A DNA stretch of 64,000 nucleotides from Macrolepiota albuminosa (lineage: Eukaryota > Basidiomycota > Agaricomycetes > Agaricales > Agaricaceae): NCBI GenBank assembly GCA_027475525.1, contig JAMWFC010000113.1, positions 3,088,001 to 3,152,000 on the forward strand, in the 5' to 3' direction. Positions 31,941-44,138 of this stretch are shown here, in pieces. Each line of letters starts with the position of its first letter. The first letter of the stretch is position 1. The position numbers and the translations under genes are program-made. Below the pieces are notes generated by a model that saw only the letters and a program-made list of their open reading frames with translations, ran no database searches and was not told the origin of the DNA.

Positions 31941-33244
31941 ATAGACTATCATACACCGTCGAGAAATTTACTTATGATGCATACAGTGCACTATAGTCTT
32001 GCTGTGTCAGTCTTCTATTATTATTGGTTTATTCATTTGTATTTACTAGATTGTCCTTACCTCAATGGTCTGGTGTACAGAGAAGGAAACAGCATATAAA
32101 CTCAGGTACTTTTTATCACACATATTACCTTGCCTAGATCATAACAATCCTAAGGATGATGATATTTACAAAACTCTTGCATACAGCAATGGAGACAATT
32201 TTGATGATGACTTTGAATCTCCTAATAAGGCTATAAATAAATCATATTTGCATCAGTCTTCGGACCCTGAATCCTCACCAGAGGAAACTGTTTTGCCATC
32301 TAATTGTTGTTTGCAATGGAAAGGATTGCCAATCTGTCTGACTGCAGGATCTGCTCAAAATATTTGCAAACAGAATTGTTCATCTTTGACTGCATCAGAA
32401 CACACTCATTGCCAAGGTACATATTTATAATCAGAACACGTCTGTATTATTAGGTGGTTAATCAATTATTTGTTGTAGTCCATCTCCAAATTACATTATT
32501 TGACCCCTGACCCCATATTATTGTCATCTGTTGTGCTTAATGGATTACATTTGATGTATCAAAAAAAAAATTGTGTTTGTATCTGTATACTAATGTAAAT
32601 ATTTGTATATTTTGCTAGTATATTGAAGTAATATGCATTGTATACTCAGTGGTCGTCTATACAAATGATTATGTAACAATGAATTATGGGTCTTACCAAA
32701 GGATTGTCTGTCTTGACACTTGTGTAACAAATACCACTTTTCAAGTTATTAGTATGCAACTCATCACCTTTTTTGTTAAGCGATGGGCTAGTATCTATCT
32801 GCTTGTCATGTGCAGATTATGCATCCTTGTTGTATCTGCAAATGCATATAATATTGGGTCAGTTATACCCTATTAATTGATGTTTCACCTACATATTAAA
32901 CTGAATGCAAATCAGACCCTCTTTACACGATATAAAGCCTGTTGAACTACACTATGTAATACACAACATTTCAAACACAACCTGCATGCATTCAGAATGC
33001 AATGTATCATGCATGCGACTCGATTGTGGTAGTTCTGCACCTCTTATAGGTTTATGCACCCACCATATCAACCGATGTGATTATGCTGAGATAAATCAGC
33101 ACCACTCTAATATTGCCCTTTTACGTTACATGTGTTCATGTCTATATGCATTCTGATGTCTTTCACAGTGTTTGCATATTGAACTAGATATTGCGTCAAT
33201 TAAACAGTGGTTTGTTTATCTGAATGGACAAATGTACAATCAAC
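31941..33244. other. Unassigned frames, no recognised gene
   Basis: Open frames at 32065-32430 (Ser/Asn-rich, acidic) and 32905-33156 (Cys/His-rich) on + may be more exons of the preceding gene or the start of Helitron 2. They contain no recognised motif. Confidence 0.35.
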
Positions 33245-33390
33245 GGTCTCCTCATAGTTACATTGACATATACAATTTGCTAAACTCTTGGGTACATGTT
33301 TGCTAATTTTGAACCGGTATGCACACTGCAAGGACGTGTCATGTTTTATAAGTTCTATCAACCAGAGAACATATTCTACGGCACGATTTT

Positions 33391-36300
33391 GTGATTTTCT
33401 TAAGGGACTGTGTGTCTGGCACTAGTATATTTCGACTTGCTGTAAAATATGGCTTATGTGATGCTGCAGTAATTGCATGTTTAATTGAAGAGGATGTTGA
33501 CCTTCCTGACAGCTGGCCATCCTTTGTTTATGTACTCACACTCAGGCACATAATACTTACTATGGAGCACGCGAGTTGTCTTTATGCATATAATGTACTC
33601 CGTCTATTGATCGTCTTACAAAACTATGTTCATACACTTCATTACTTGAAGAGATACATATCAAGTTGTGTACTTCACTTTGGTGGTGGCAAGTTCTATT
33701 CATTTCCTGTAGAGGCAGTTAGTCCGTATGTGTCTGCTAGTCATGATCACATCCTGGTAGGGCAGGTATTCAAATATGTTAATCACATAAATGCCAGCGG
33801 TCTTGCATCATATTCTGTGACGAAAGGCTTTGTGCATGTGCAAATACCTGTACAAGAGTTAATCAACCACTTGTCTATAAAAAATATCCATCTGGTTGCC
33901 TGCATGCATGGCATCAGTATGAGTAGTTCTATACTGAAGAAAGAATTATCCTTTAAGTTTGATGGTCACAGTTGCCCATCATGTGTCATCAACACTACAG
34001 TGTTATGATCTGAACCAATAAACAAACCAAAGATGCAGCATGGCAGACAATTGCCCATTGCACACATAAACAGAAACAATCCTCATATTCTTGTTGTCAT
34101 CATGGTACTCGTAGACATACCTATAAATCCACATGCATTGAACAAAGCATTGCCGTACCTCTTGAACAAGAATATCCAGATCCAGATAAAAGTATAGTAT
34201 TTCCACCACATCTGCTTAGTAAGTCGCAAACTATGGATATTGTAGGAAATTTTTATTCTGGGACAGGACAGAGATATGTGAAGGAAGCAGGTTGTGCAGT
34301 GTGTGGTCTCCTACATCCTGTAGCCAATATGAATCCTTTCAAGAGTATGAAAGGTTATCTAGACATACTCTGCATTTCAGGAGTCACCAAAATAGAACAA
34401 TTATCCAATACAAATCATGTTAGGGAGCTGAGAGGACTGGTAATTGATCACTTGTGTAAACATGTTTGTCGATTGTGCAGACAGCAATTGTTCAATAGGC
34501 TCGTTCTAAAAAACGTGCTAGCCAATGGCTTTTGGATTGGCCCTATACCTGACATGTTAAAACGCCTTAATTAGATCGAACAGATATTAGTTGCTAGAGT
34601 AAGAAAGTCCTTGTGTTATGCTCATGTTTTAGCCTCTGGTCTGAGCAAGATGAAGGTGCATCTGATTGCTTTTAAGTCATCTATTTAGAAGGTATATCAA
34701 GTACTTCCGCCTCCTGTAACCGACCTCAATGATGTGATCGCCATTTTATTTTCTGGTCCTTGCAAGCCATCTGCTAAAGAGTTACAGAGGCTATCTTTGC
34801 TTATGAGCAGAAGGAATATTCAGTGTGCATTAGAATGGCTCAAACTTAAGCATTCTTTATATAGCAATCTGGAAATATTATACAGCAACTTAGAGGGATA
34901 TCCCAAAGATGTTTCTTCTGTGTCCGTTGTTCATTACCAAAGTGCTGACGAGGCTGGTACAATAGACCCACCCATACATAAAGATAATAAGGATTCTGAT
35001 ATCAATGCGGATGATTGCCTCTTTGTTGTCTATGGCCTCATCAATGATGCTTTATCAGCCAAGACTATGGACGAACTTAAAGGCCTTGCAATGCAACATT
35101 GGATGTCTAACAGAAAGGCTCTGCGTATTGGTCATTTTACATACTCCAAGAATACATTCAGCAATCTGGATTTGTATCCGCAAATGTTTACTTGGCTGTT
35201 CTCCTATGGTCTGAGTGGCATAGGCAGTAACAAGTGCAGTGTATCAGTGTGCGCCCATAATGCCAACTTGCTTATATATCATGATAAATGCTTTCAAACA
35301 GATACTGGATTCCCATTTGCTGCTTTCAGCCATAAACAAGTAAAGGCTGCTACTAGTGGAGGCTATCTAGCAACAGAACATGCAAATTTTAGCGACATAT
35401 CTGACCATCTTACAACTGTCAATCCAAAAGTGTTTTCTGACCTTTCACAAAGAATGGCAGCTGGAGATATAGTGAAGCTGGTTACAGAGGATGAAAAAAC
35501 TTGTTTCCATGTAATAAATAACTTAGATGTAATTTCTAACAGTATCAAAGGGTTTGCTGTATCCAAAAAACACATGCAGAATGAGATATGGTCCCTTGTC
35601 ATAAGCAAAGATGCTTCTTCTTGGTATATTACCTTATTGCCTGCTAATATAAAACATCCTAGTTGTTTTATATGCAGATAGCAAGACATCTTTCACACTG
35701 TTTGTACCTTATACTTCAGACAATGCTTACTATTTTATATTCAAGAATCCTGTTGCCAGCACACATTTCTTTCATTTTATAATAAATGCATTTATAATCC
35801 ATGTATTGGGAACAGACTCAGATAACCTATGATTGTATGGGCATACTTTGGCATACTATGGTACTGTGAAATAACAAGGTAGGCTTACTCTCCATTTACA
35901 CATGCTTTTGTGGATTCGAGAAGGATTAACTCTGGATGAAGTCAGAGAAAAAATCATGGATCCATTATTGAAGTTTCAAAAGGCTATCATAGAATATTTA
36001 GAATCAGTACATCGAGGTGAATTCTTAACTGGAGCACTGGAAGACATCAAAAAGCATATATTGTTAAATAAAGCTGCACCAGGATATATGGATCCCACTA
36101 GGTCACTTCTGGAACAGCTGTCCATTCTTTGCAAAGAAGAATGCTTATCATGCACAGCATGTAATAATGCAGCAGGATGGTGAGATTGCTTTTATCATAT
36201 GGTGAACGATCTGCTATACCAATCAAACATACATACATGTACTTCCACTAAGGACAAAAATAGCATACAGAAAAAAAATAAGGAACATAAAGGATGTCTT

Positions 36301-36810
36301 GATAATCTGTAGAGTAATTGTAGAGCAAGATTCTCTGGTCCATTATACATGCACACAGAAGTTGATCTGACTACTGGTGCTTTGAATATGCAGAAGATGG
36401 AACCATGGCTTAATACATTTACAAGTCCTCTTACTTACTTGTTTCAATGCAATACCGATGTAATGAGCCTCCGCTCTGAGACGGCCATCAAGACTGTTTT
36501 ATTGTACATCACTAAATACATTACAAAGCCTACCCTCAAAACATGCACTGCGTTTGAGGCAGTTGCTTCAATATTCACTAAACATGCAGATATACTGAAT
36601 GGTCTACTTAATTATCAAGAGAAAGCCTGCACGCTAATGACTAAAATAGCTAATGTTCTTAGCGCTAAAATGGAAATGGGATTGCCAATGGTTTGCATGT
36701 ATCTATTAGGCAATCCTGATCATTATACTGACTATAACTTCTTAAATTTGTATTGGCCTACTTTTGTTGAAGAGGCCAGACGTCCTTGGGTAGACGATGC
36801 TGCTGACTAA
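33391..36810 (+). pseudogene. Helitron 2 N-terminal, DUF6570-like and Rep (HUH) region
   Basis: Pieces in order: 33391-34008 (FVHVQIPVQELINHLSIKNI, then CPSC); 34233-34574 with Cys pairs and LANGFWIGPIPDMLKRLN; 34734-35681 starting IAILFSGPCKPSAKELQR and including TWLFSYGLSGIGSNKCSV and HMQNEIWSLVISKDASSWYI. A one-base frameshift near 35670 follows. The HUH motif is RLTLHLHMLLWIR with His codons at 35893 and 35899, preceded by a TAA for likely Gln. The Rep tyrosines are in VLLYITKYITKP near 36510. GNPDHYTDYNFLNLYWPTF follows at 36710-36770. Stops split the chain many times, so this is a relic. Confidence 0.85.
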
Positions 36811-37680
36811 TTACATGATAAGTTTTCTGATAAGTTGGCAATAATTAAGAAACAAGAACACGTGATAGGGCTATCACCTGTATTTGATTATATTTTCAGA
36901 GGACCAGAGTTGGACTGAATGACTTTGTATGAGTAGTCATTGAGATGTAAAAGAGTCAAGTTAATCAACAGAACCCATAATATATTAGTCAACAATGACG
37001 ACATATCACTTGGTATAACAAAAAATATGCAGAGTTTGGTGGTTATTAAATTTTCAACTAGTCATCCACTTTTCAACACTCATGGTACTTATATATATCC
37101 TCCCTTATATAGGCGTGTCCCTAATTTAGTAGGTGGAAATTTACCTAGGAAGGATTAATGGGATAGAGAGTACTATTGTGCGACTATGTTAACGCTGTTT
37201 AAACCTTGGTGTACAGGACATGATCTTAAAAATACCAAAGAAACATGGAATTCAGCTTTTGAATCTACAACTTTCAATAAGCATCAACTCACATTGCTCA
37301 AGAACATGAACATACAATATGAGTGCTTAGATGCAGCCGATGACTTTTATGCTTAGCTGAAGAGCGGAGGTGTATATCTTACTAATTCAATGCTGACCAG
37401 TGACGAACTATCTGACATAATGCAGCAGGACGAAACTGAAAACTTTGAGAACATGGACAATGTTATCGCAGGGGTTGATGAAAAAGCATCCACTGTATTT
37501 GGCAAGAAAGAATTAAAGCATTGATCTGATATGCTGCAAATGTCAGCAACTATGGCAAATCTGGGATGGAGAAATCCCATAATGAACCAGGTGTTTCCTC
37601 AAATCGACATCGTCAAACCTATGAATGAAGAACGTAACTCGTCTTACTAGAAATCTGTTGTTACAGCAAAGCAGGATGAG

Positions 37681-39416
37681 GTGCTGAAGAGCCAACATTC
37701 CAGCATACCTGCATGCAATGGCAAGTTACCAGGTAGCGTATCAGAACTACTGGGCCATGTTGACATAGTGGATTGGACTTATCTTCAGAAAATATATGTA
37801 GACAATAAATGGGAACCTACTATTGCTATTATATCTTCAGACTATGGGCTGAACAAAAACCAGCTGAGAGTGTTCTGCATTGTGGCTAATCATGCAACGT
37901 TGTATATGCTTGAGCAACTTAAATTGTATATGAGAGGAATGGGGAGCACTGGAAAAACCCAGGTTCTCTGAGCCCTCATCAAGTATTTTGAAGCTAGAGG
38001 AGAGGTATATCGTCTGGCTGTGGTTGCACCTACCAGCACTGCTGCATCGCTTATAGGTGGCTCAACATATCATTCAATGTTCGGCATTAACAACATGGTT
38101 GGTGTATCGACGAAACAACTCGCTCAAATTAAAACTTGTCTACTAGGTGTCAATTATGTGTTTTTTGATGAAGTATCTATGTTATCGTGTTGAGACTTGT
38201 ACAAGATTTCTGCAAGACTGGCTCAGCTGTCTGATAGACTAGATATCTCTTTCAGTGGTATAAACATGGTATTTGCAGGTAATTTTACTCAGTTACCCCT
38301 TGTTGCTGGGCATGAAGGATCAGCGTTATATAGTAGAACTGTAGGTTTAAATACCAAAATGTTGAAGGATCAGGAGTTTGCCATAGGTAAGGCTATATAG
38401 CATCAGATAATGACTGTTGTCATATTGCATAAAAATATAAGGCAGAAAACTTAGTCTACGGAGGACGTGGCTTTTGCATACTGCTCTCAAAAACATGAGG
38501 TATAGAGCATGCACCAAAGAAGATGTGAAGTTTCTCAGGAGCAGATCATTGGCTGTCTTTAATAGTTGCCCATCTATATCTGACAAACAGTTCAGAAATG
38601 TATCTATAATCATCGCACAAAATGTGGACAAAGATGCTATTAACATTATAGGAAGTACCCAATTTGCAAGCGAGATCCATCAGAAACTAGTGCATTTCTA
38701 CAGTGAAGATAGTCTGTCTTTCAGAGATGGCGATGAAACAAAAAACTATTCATCTAACTACACATGCTCTAAAGAAACCACGAAATTTCCTCCAACTATA
38801 CAGTGTGCATTGTGGAACCAACCACTGTCATCTTGCAGTGTTCAAGTTGCGGGAAAGCTGTCGTTGTGTGTAGGTTTGCCTGTTATAATCAAGAATAATG
38901 CAGCTACAGAATTATGCATCACCAATAGACAGGAAGGTTTTGTGTATAGTTGGAAAAGTTGCATCAGATTGGCTAGACAGATTGTGCTAGATACGTTATT
39001 TGTACTACTCAATAATCCTCTGCAAAGAGTAAAAATCAATGGACTTCCCAAAAATGTAGTTCCAATTATATGTACAAGTGTGCATTTTAAATGTCAACTT
39101 CTTAGTCACAACAGCGTATCTCTGTCTCGATCACAAGTAGAGATATTGGTAAACTATGCAAGTTAAGGAAAGACTAGACCCTACAATTTGGTAGACTTGA
39201 CCAAGTGTCAATCACATCAAGCCTACTACACTGCACTATCTCGCAGTGCTACAGCTGCAGGAACGCTCATCATCTGAGGATTTGATGCGAACAAAATACA
39301 AGACAAAGCGAGTGGGACATTGTGCAGGGAATTTAATGATTTGGAACTGCTCGATGAAATAACCAAAGTCAGATATATGAACCAGCTTTTTAAAGGTTTT
39401 GTCAATTCACCTAAAT
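37681..39416 (+). pseudogene. Helitron 2 PIF1-like helicase
   Basis: Walker A GMGSTGKTQVL lies at about 37936-37970, followed by TGA where Arg is expected. Then come VVAPTSTAASLIGGSTYHSM, Walker B YVFFDEVSML (about 38157) and another TGA at a likely Arg. Motif III reads FAGNFTQLPLV: the usual GD pair is GN, consistent with a G to A mutation of the aspartate codon. The late motif AYYTALSRSATAAGTLII (about 39220) corresponds to the helicase VALSR box. It would have unwound DNA during rolling-circle transposition; this copy is dead. Confidence 0.85.
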
Positions 39417-39463
39417 GAGCTGATCTAATCTATTCATTTAGACAATGCAAACAAAAAAGTTAC

Positions 39464-40501
39464 ATGCCCCCTAACCTTCATATGGCTTTATGGTGGAGTA
39501 ACAAGGACCCTTACGATGACACATCATTCCCAGATATCAAATGGCAGTTTGCTAGTGAAGATAAACCTATTAAGCTACCACAGTCCCCTAAAAGCAGATT
39601 TATTCCAGCTAAGGGAACTCAGCCCATAGTGCATACTCAACCAATACCCAGCAAAACAAACTGAAACCATGACAATAGTTTGCCCAATTTGAAAAATTCA
39701 AAACATATTATAAGCAGTGAACAGGAATTAAATATAGACAGATGTGGAGGACTAGTTGGAACTAAGTGGAATGCCAACAGTTGCGCATACAACGTGGTGA
39801 TAATTATATTGTACAATATGTGGCAAGAAGACATGTCACTATGATCGATGAATTTCCAATCATTTGGGACATCAATTATGCAAAGCATAGAGAGCAGATT
39901 CTTATCAATGCACAAAAGTAAAATCACACTGAAAGATGCAAGAGAGGATTTGAGAAATCATATGAACAATTGCAATCCAAGAAATTTTTTGTATGGTGAA
40001 CTAACAACGAGTGTTCATGCTGTGATTGAAGAGTTGCTTATATATACATATAGGTGAAATGTATACACATCATATATGCACTGTCCATGCAGTCATGCAG
40101 TTAACAGAAGAGCTGTTACATCAAATTCATGTCAGATTGCCATACTAGATAATTCACAACCATCAATACAATATTTCCTAAAAAGCATGGAATTTCTTAC
40201 CGAATCTCAGTGCAGAACATATGCGTCTGAATTAGTTAGAATAATGAGAACAATATACACAGCACCAATATTGTCTTTTGATGTGGCGTTGATCGACATA
40301 TCAATTAATAAATACATCGATATGCTGGTTTATGGGTTGAAAGACAGGCAATATATCTTAAAAGATATCATATATTTCGCAAACAATCATTTTACTTGTC
40401 GGTACGTGGATTCATCCTTGAGGGTGTGGTTCCATGACAGTTTAATTACTGGTAGAAGGTTGATTGTTGAAGAAGACAGTCTAGATACGTTGGATATATG
40501 A
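39464..40501 (+). pseudogene. Helitron 2 C-terminal cysteine-peptidase-like domain
   Basis: After the helicase come a linker (MPPNLHMALWWSNKDPYDDT), a Pro/Lys-rich stretch with stop at 39662, then GTKWNANSCAYNVVIIILYNMW (about 39760-39825). The N-S-C-A-Y box resembles the active-site cysteine box of papain-fold (ubiquitin-protease-like) domains. A later IIYFANNHFTCRYVDSSLRV followed by WFHD (about 40368-40435) would supply the histidine and acidic residue. In between is a helical region with DAREDLRNHMNNCNPRNFLY and a CPCSHA motif. The peptidase reading is inference; fungal Helitrons with such C-terminal domains are known to me only in general terms. The frame has stops at 39841 and 40056. 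Confidence 0.5.
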
Positions 40502-40969
40502 GTATGTAGAGGTAGTAAAGCAATAATAGTGTTATACGTTAGAGTGGCATGATCGTATATTACCGATGAGAAGTTGTTTAGTTTGAATCAAGTCTGTGTA
40601 TTTAAGGCTATAGGTCATATTGTTCAAATGATCCCTTGTAAAATCAGGATAGTTCACGTGAATTTAGATGATGCAAGTCATATGATATTCAAAAATTATT
40701 GGCGGTCATACACCCAAATGCTGCCATAATATGTTAAACACACCCATAATGAATATTCGTTTATTTTTATCTATACTGTATTTTCATTAACTATAGCTAT
40801 CTAAAAATTAAGTAGTCTGTAAAAATGCTCCTCAGTATACTTATCAAGCAAACAAAGATGCATGTTATATAAGCGTTCGGTAGAACGACTGGTTTACTTA
40901 AATATTTTAGTTATTTATTTATTTATTTTATTTTATTGTTGTTTAACTGGTAAAAGGCTGGTTGGTTGT
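40502..40969. other. AT-rich flank of Helitron 2, no gene
   Basis: ATTT-rich sequence with a small hairpin CGTTC-GGTA-GAACG near 40874-40888. ACCCAAATGCTGCCATAAT at 40710 resembles ATCCAAATGCTGATATAAT at 42892, just past the LTR. Confidence 0.5.
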
Positions 40970-41260
40970 TGTCACGACCCCTCCCCTCCAGAACCCCCCC
41001 AGAACATTCCCGGAGCCCCATCCGGGGCCCTCTTTCATCAACCCCACAACGTGCTCTGCCCCACAGCTGCCAACACCGCCATCACACGCATCAAAGACCG
41101 CCATCAGCCAGCTCCTCCAAGAACCCTGCATTATAGACCTCAGAATTAACCACCGTCAATGATTGGATCACATAACCCGCTTCCAGCCACCATGCATCAC
41201 GCTGATAGGCTTCTACTCGGACTGAGCGCATCAAGGGACATTATAGGCCAACCGACACTT

Positions 41261-41415
41261 AATGTATTCAGGACTCTAGCGACCAGTTGGGAATATAGAG
41301 CAGCTCTAGCTCTGGCAAATTACTACAGGATGTGGAAAATGTATTCAGGACTCTAGCGACCAGTTGGGAATATAGAGCAGCTCTAGCTCTGGCAAATTAC
41401 TACAGGATGTGGAAA
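41261..41415. repeat. Perfect tandem duplication, period 77 bp, inside the LTR
   Basis: GTATTCAGGACTCTAGCGAC at 41264 recurs at 41341; the matching run is 78 bases. Confidence 0.95.
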
Positions 41416-41956
41416 TTTATCCTAACCCCTAGCTACCAGGCCTTCAGCGCACTCCTTTCACCTAGCCCAAGGATGAAGAAGGCTCATAACGTATAACGAT
41501 AGCACGACGGCGGGAGAGGACTCTAACTAAACCCCGATCACTTCCAGAAGGAGCCAGCAGCAGGCGCTGCCATTTGACGAGGAACTTCAATCAGAAGTCT
41601 AAAAGGATCAATGACGGCGGCACTGGATATACTTAAATCCGACATCTGGACCTGCCAGGAACTAATACAATGAGTAGCGCTGACATTAGCGCTCACGGCG
41701 TCTGTCGAGGATTTTCCGACCATACCCTGGAACAGCCTTGCCAATCGGAGATATAGTAAAAGTGAGCAGACTCATACAATTCTAAGTCAATATAGAGTCA
41801 CCGCTGGTCGCCGTGGGTCATAACGCCGTTGGTCGCCGTCAGCCATGTGCAAAAAGTTGCCGTTGACAGGTCACCGTTAGAGGAAACCACGAGGAGAGGC
41901 GCTAGGAGGTAGCGCCGCAGATGGGCTCGTATCTTGGCAAACACGGTAGCGCATAG

Positions 41957-41966
41957 TATATAAAAT
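41957..41966 (+). promoter_or_regulatory. TATA box of the LTR
   Basis: TATATAAAAT in the second half of the LTR. It is the only good TATA match seen inside the 1.9-kb repeat; promoter role is inferred from position. Confidence 0.45.
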
Positions 41967-43004
41967 AGCTACTTTACATGTATATACCAACGAATCGTAA
42001 CCCCTGGAACACACAGTTACACTTAGCGTTCAACTCGCGCTAGCTTCCTTCGACTTCGTCACTAAGTCGGGCGCTAGCTTCGTCTATCTCGTCTTCATCG
42101 TTTACGGTGCCACCTACAGGCACAATACGCTGCGCTACTCGTCTTTTCTCCAATATCTTTGCCTAAACTACGACGCTTACCGTCTGCCAGGTAGCTCCCG
42201 AAGCGCTATAATCTAGCACATCGTTTTACTACCTCCACTCGAGCACACCGGGACCCTGTCAGGACTCCTCACAACTACGTACGTCAAGCGCTGGAGACGG
42301 CGTTGTACTGCATATACGTCCAGCGCACCCAACCACAGTTGGCGTCATCAACGCATCATAGCTCTCTCTGCGCCAGCTGATCATGCACCCCACACATGCG
42401 ATCTAAGTATACAGTCCCTGCCTGCTACTCAATGCCTTCTGGAGCCCATCCCAGACATTCCGGAACTCCGAGACCTGGCTCCATAGTACTTATAGCGTAG
42501 TTCCCCATTGTATTTGCTAGTCTTGATATTAACTTGAATTGTTGCATGCCCTCTGCTTGACTGGTACGCACTAACTGGCATGCTTTGACTGGCACACTTG
42601 GATAATTGCGTGCTCTAAGTTTGGTATGCACTTTGCGACTTATAATTTGTTAACCCGGTCTCGTCTTAGAACTCCCGGTTCACGACTCGACCCCCACTCA
42701 ACTCTCAGCTACCTAAAACCTAAAACCCCTGGACCAAGTCCCCTCTCCCAGAACTATTCCTGTCTGCATCTTGAACCCCGGACTCCTAGCCCCAGAGTTT
42801 CAGACACCCGAGTACCCATAGATCAAGTCTGCATTGTAAGGGCGTTGCTTTCCCAGAAAGCCCCTGACTCAGTGGAACCTGACAGTTGTGCATCCAAATG
42901 CTGATATAATATGTATTCACATATATTAAAATTGGTTTATTATTTAATTAATTTATAAATTAATAAATAGCAAACAATAGTAAAATAAATAGATAAATAA
43001 ATAT

Positions 43005-43193
43005 AAGTGAATTAATCGTCCTACTGAATGCTTATATATTATATAATTACGTGTAAAATTCAGATAACGTGGAATGCCCATGTGGAATTGGACATGTGGA
43101 ATAGCAGAAGGACCATGACATGGTATTATGTGCTCAGACCAATAATTAATAAATAATAAGTGAACAGGCCATCCAACTGAATGCTTACACAAC
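43005..43193 (+). repeat. Short dispersed repeat (MITE-end-like), two copies in direct order
   Basis: AAGTGAATTAATCGTCCTAC then TGAATGCTTATATA at 43005, and AAGTGAACAGGCCATCCAAC then TGAATGCTTACACA at 43158. The same motif, reverse complemented, is at 40900-40861. The first copy continues into sequence matching 49990-50085 (AACGTGGAATG / AACATGGACTG, then CATGTGGAA / CATGTGAAC). Confidence 0.6.
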
Positions 43194-43402
43194 CTTTATT
43201 ATTTATTTTTATTTATTTATTTTATTGTTATTTTAAATATTCCTTATTTTAAATACGATGGAGATACATGTATGTCAATAAATGAATACAATGTGTATTT
43301 ACTACAATAAAATGTAAACATACAATGTGTTGATACTACAATAACATATGCAAATTATCTGTGAAATTTATAAGGCTCAGTATGCGTTAAAATTAAATTC
43401 AC

Positions 43403-44053
43403 TCACATAGAAAATACAGACGGAATACATATGTTCTGCTCATGTGAGCTCCGTAACATGCCTGCACTAATAAAATTAGACAATAAAATACCAGAAGATA
43501 GAATACTTCCAATTTCTCTCAAAGCGGTGTTGAAAACATAATGACAAGTTACGCTAGCCGAAACAATGTGCATTACTGTTATGCCCTGAGCCGTCCAGCT
43601 GTACAATGCACTGGAATATGAATAAGTGTATGCTTTATCTAATTGTTGCTTATTGTCGCTCAGGTATAGGTGAAAAGCCACAACGAGATGACATTCTTGG
43701 TCAAATCTCTTTAACGTGAGATGTCACATGTTATGGTTTCTATGAGCATAAGAGCTGTCAGTAATATATAAATTTGACATTAGAAAACTGCCTATACATG
43801 CTAAAATGCTTATAAAAACTCACCAGAACACTAGATTTTCGCGTTTGTTCCAGGCATGACCTGAAACCATGTATCTAGTGATACCAATAAACTCTACAGA
43901 GATACCTCTTTTAAGACAGGCATGTGCCCATGATCTATCTTCTCTAACACGTTGTCCATATAATGGGCGAGAGACTCTCTGCGTGACAAGTATTCTCCCC
44001 AAAATAGGGGTCAAATCGAGGAGAGTACCTTCAGGCAGAAAGGACTGGGATAC
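43403..44053 (-). pseudogene. Uncharacterised gene family, copy 2
   Basis: Minus strand. The first exon (to 43824) ends with HAWNKRENLVFW and includes EDRSWAHACLKRGISVEFIG. A 69-nt intron (43823-43755, GTGAGT...ACAG) follows. The second exon starts SYAHRNHNM, then TGA, then HLTLKRFDQ and LVVAFHLYLSDNKQQLDKAY, SWTAQGITVMHIVSASVTCH and FNTALREIGSILSSGILLSN, ending near 43403. Copy 3 at 51109-51600 (+) has the same exon boundary and an intron of the same length (69 nt). Function unknown. The left end of the decayed Ngaro element (44139) lies just upstream. Confidence 0.6.
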
Positions 44054-44138
44054 ATCTGCGAGTCAGAACTGGGAACTGACCCCACCCTGAGAGACAAAGA
44101 TAGCTTAGGACGCAGTAGATGAATCCCCCTGCCAAAGT

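Larger units (their letters stand above)
33245..40501 (+). mobile_element. Decayed Helitron (family 2)
   Basis: A second Helitron type, with DUF6570-like N-terminal region, HUH Rep, PIF1-like helicase and a C-terminal cysteine-peptidase-like domain, all on + but broken by many stops and frameshifts. The first half (33245-37195) has an inverted copy at 59720-63535. Exact ends were not found. The coding order matches a RepHel family common in agaricomycete genomes; that family assignment is from memory of the motifs. Confidence 0.85.
40970..42884 (+). mobile_element. Solo-type LTR with 5-bp target duplication
   Basis: 1915 bp starting TGTCACGACCCC and ending GGAACCTGACA (TG...CA, with inverted TGTCA/TGACA ends). 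It is flanked on both sides by GTTGT (40965-40969 and 42885-42889), a perfect 5-bp target site duplication. It is much GC-richer than its surroundings. A TATAAAAT box (TATATAAAAT at 41957) lies in the second half, compatible with a U3 promoter on +. No gag/pol frame was found inside, so I read it as a solo LTR, though a non-autonomous element with unrecognised internal part is possible. It contains a 77-bp duplication at 41261. Confidence 0.85.
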
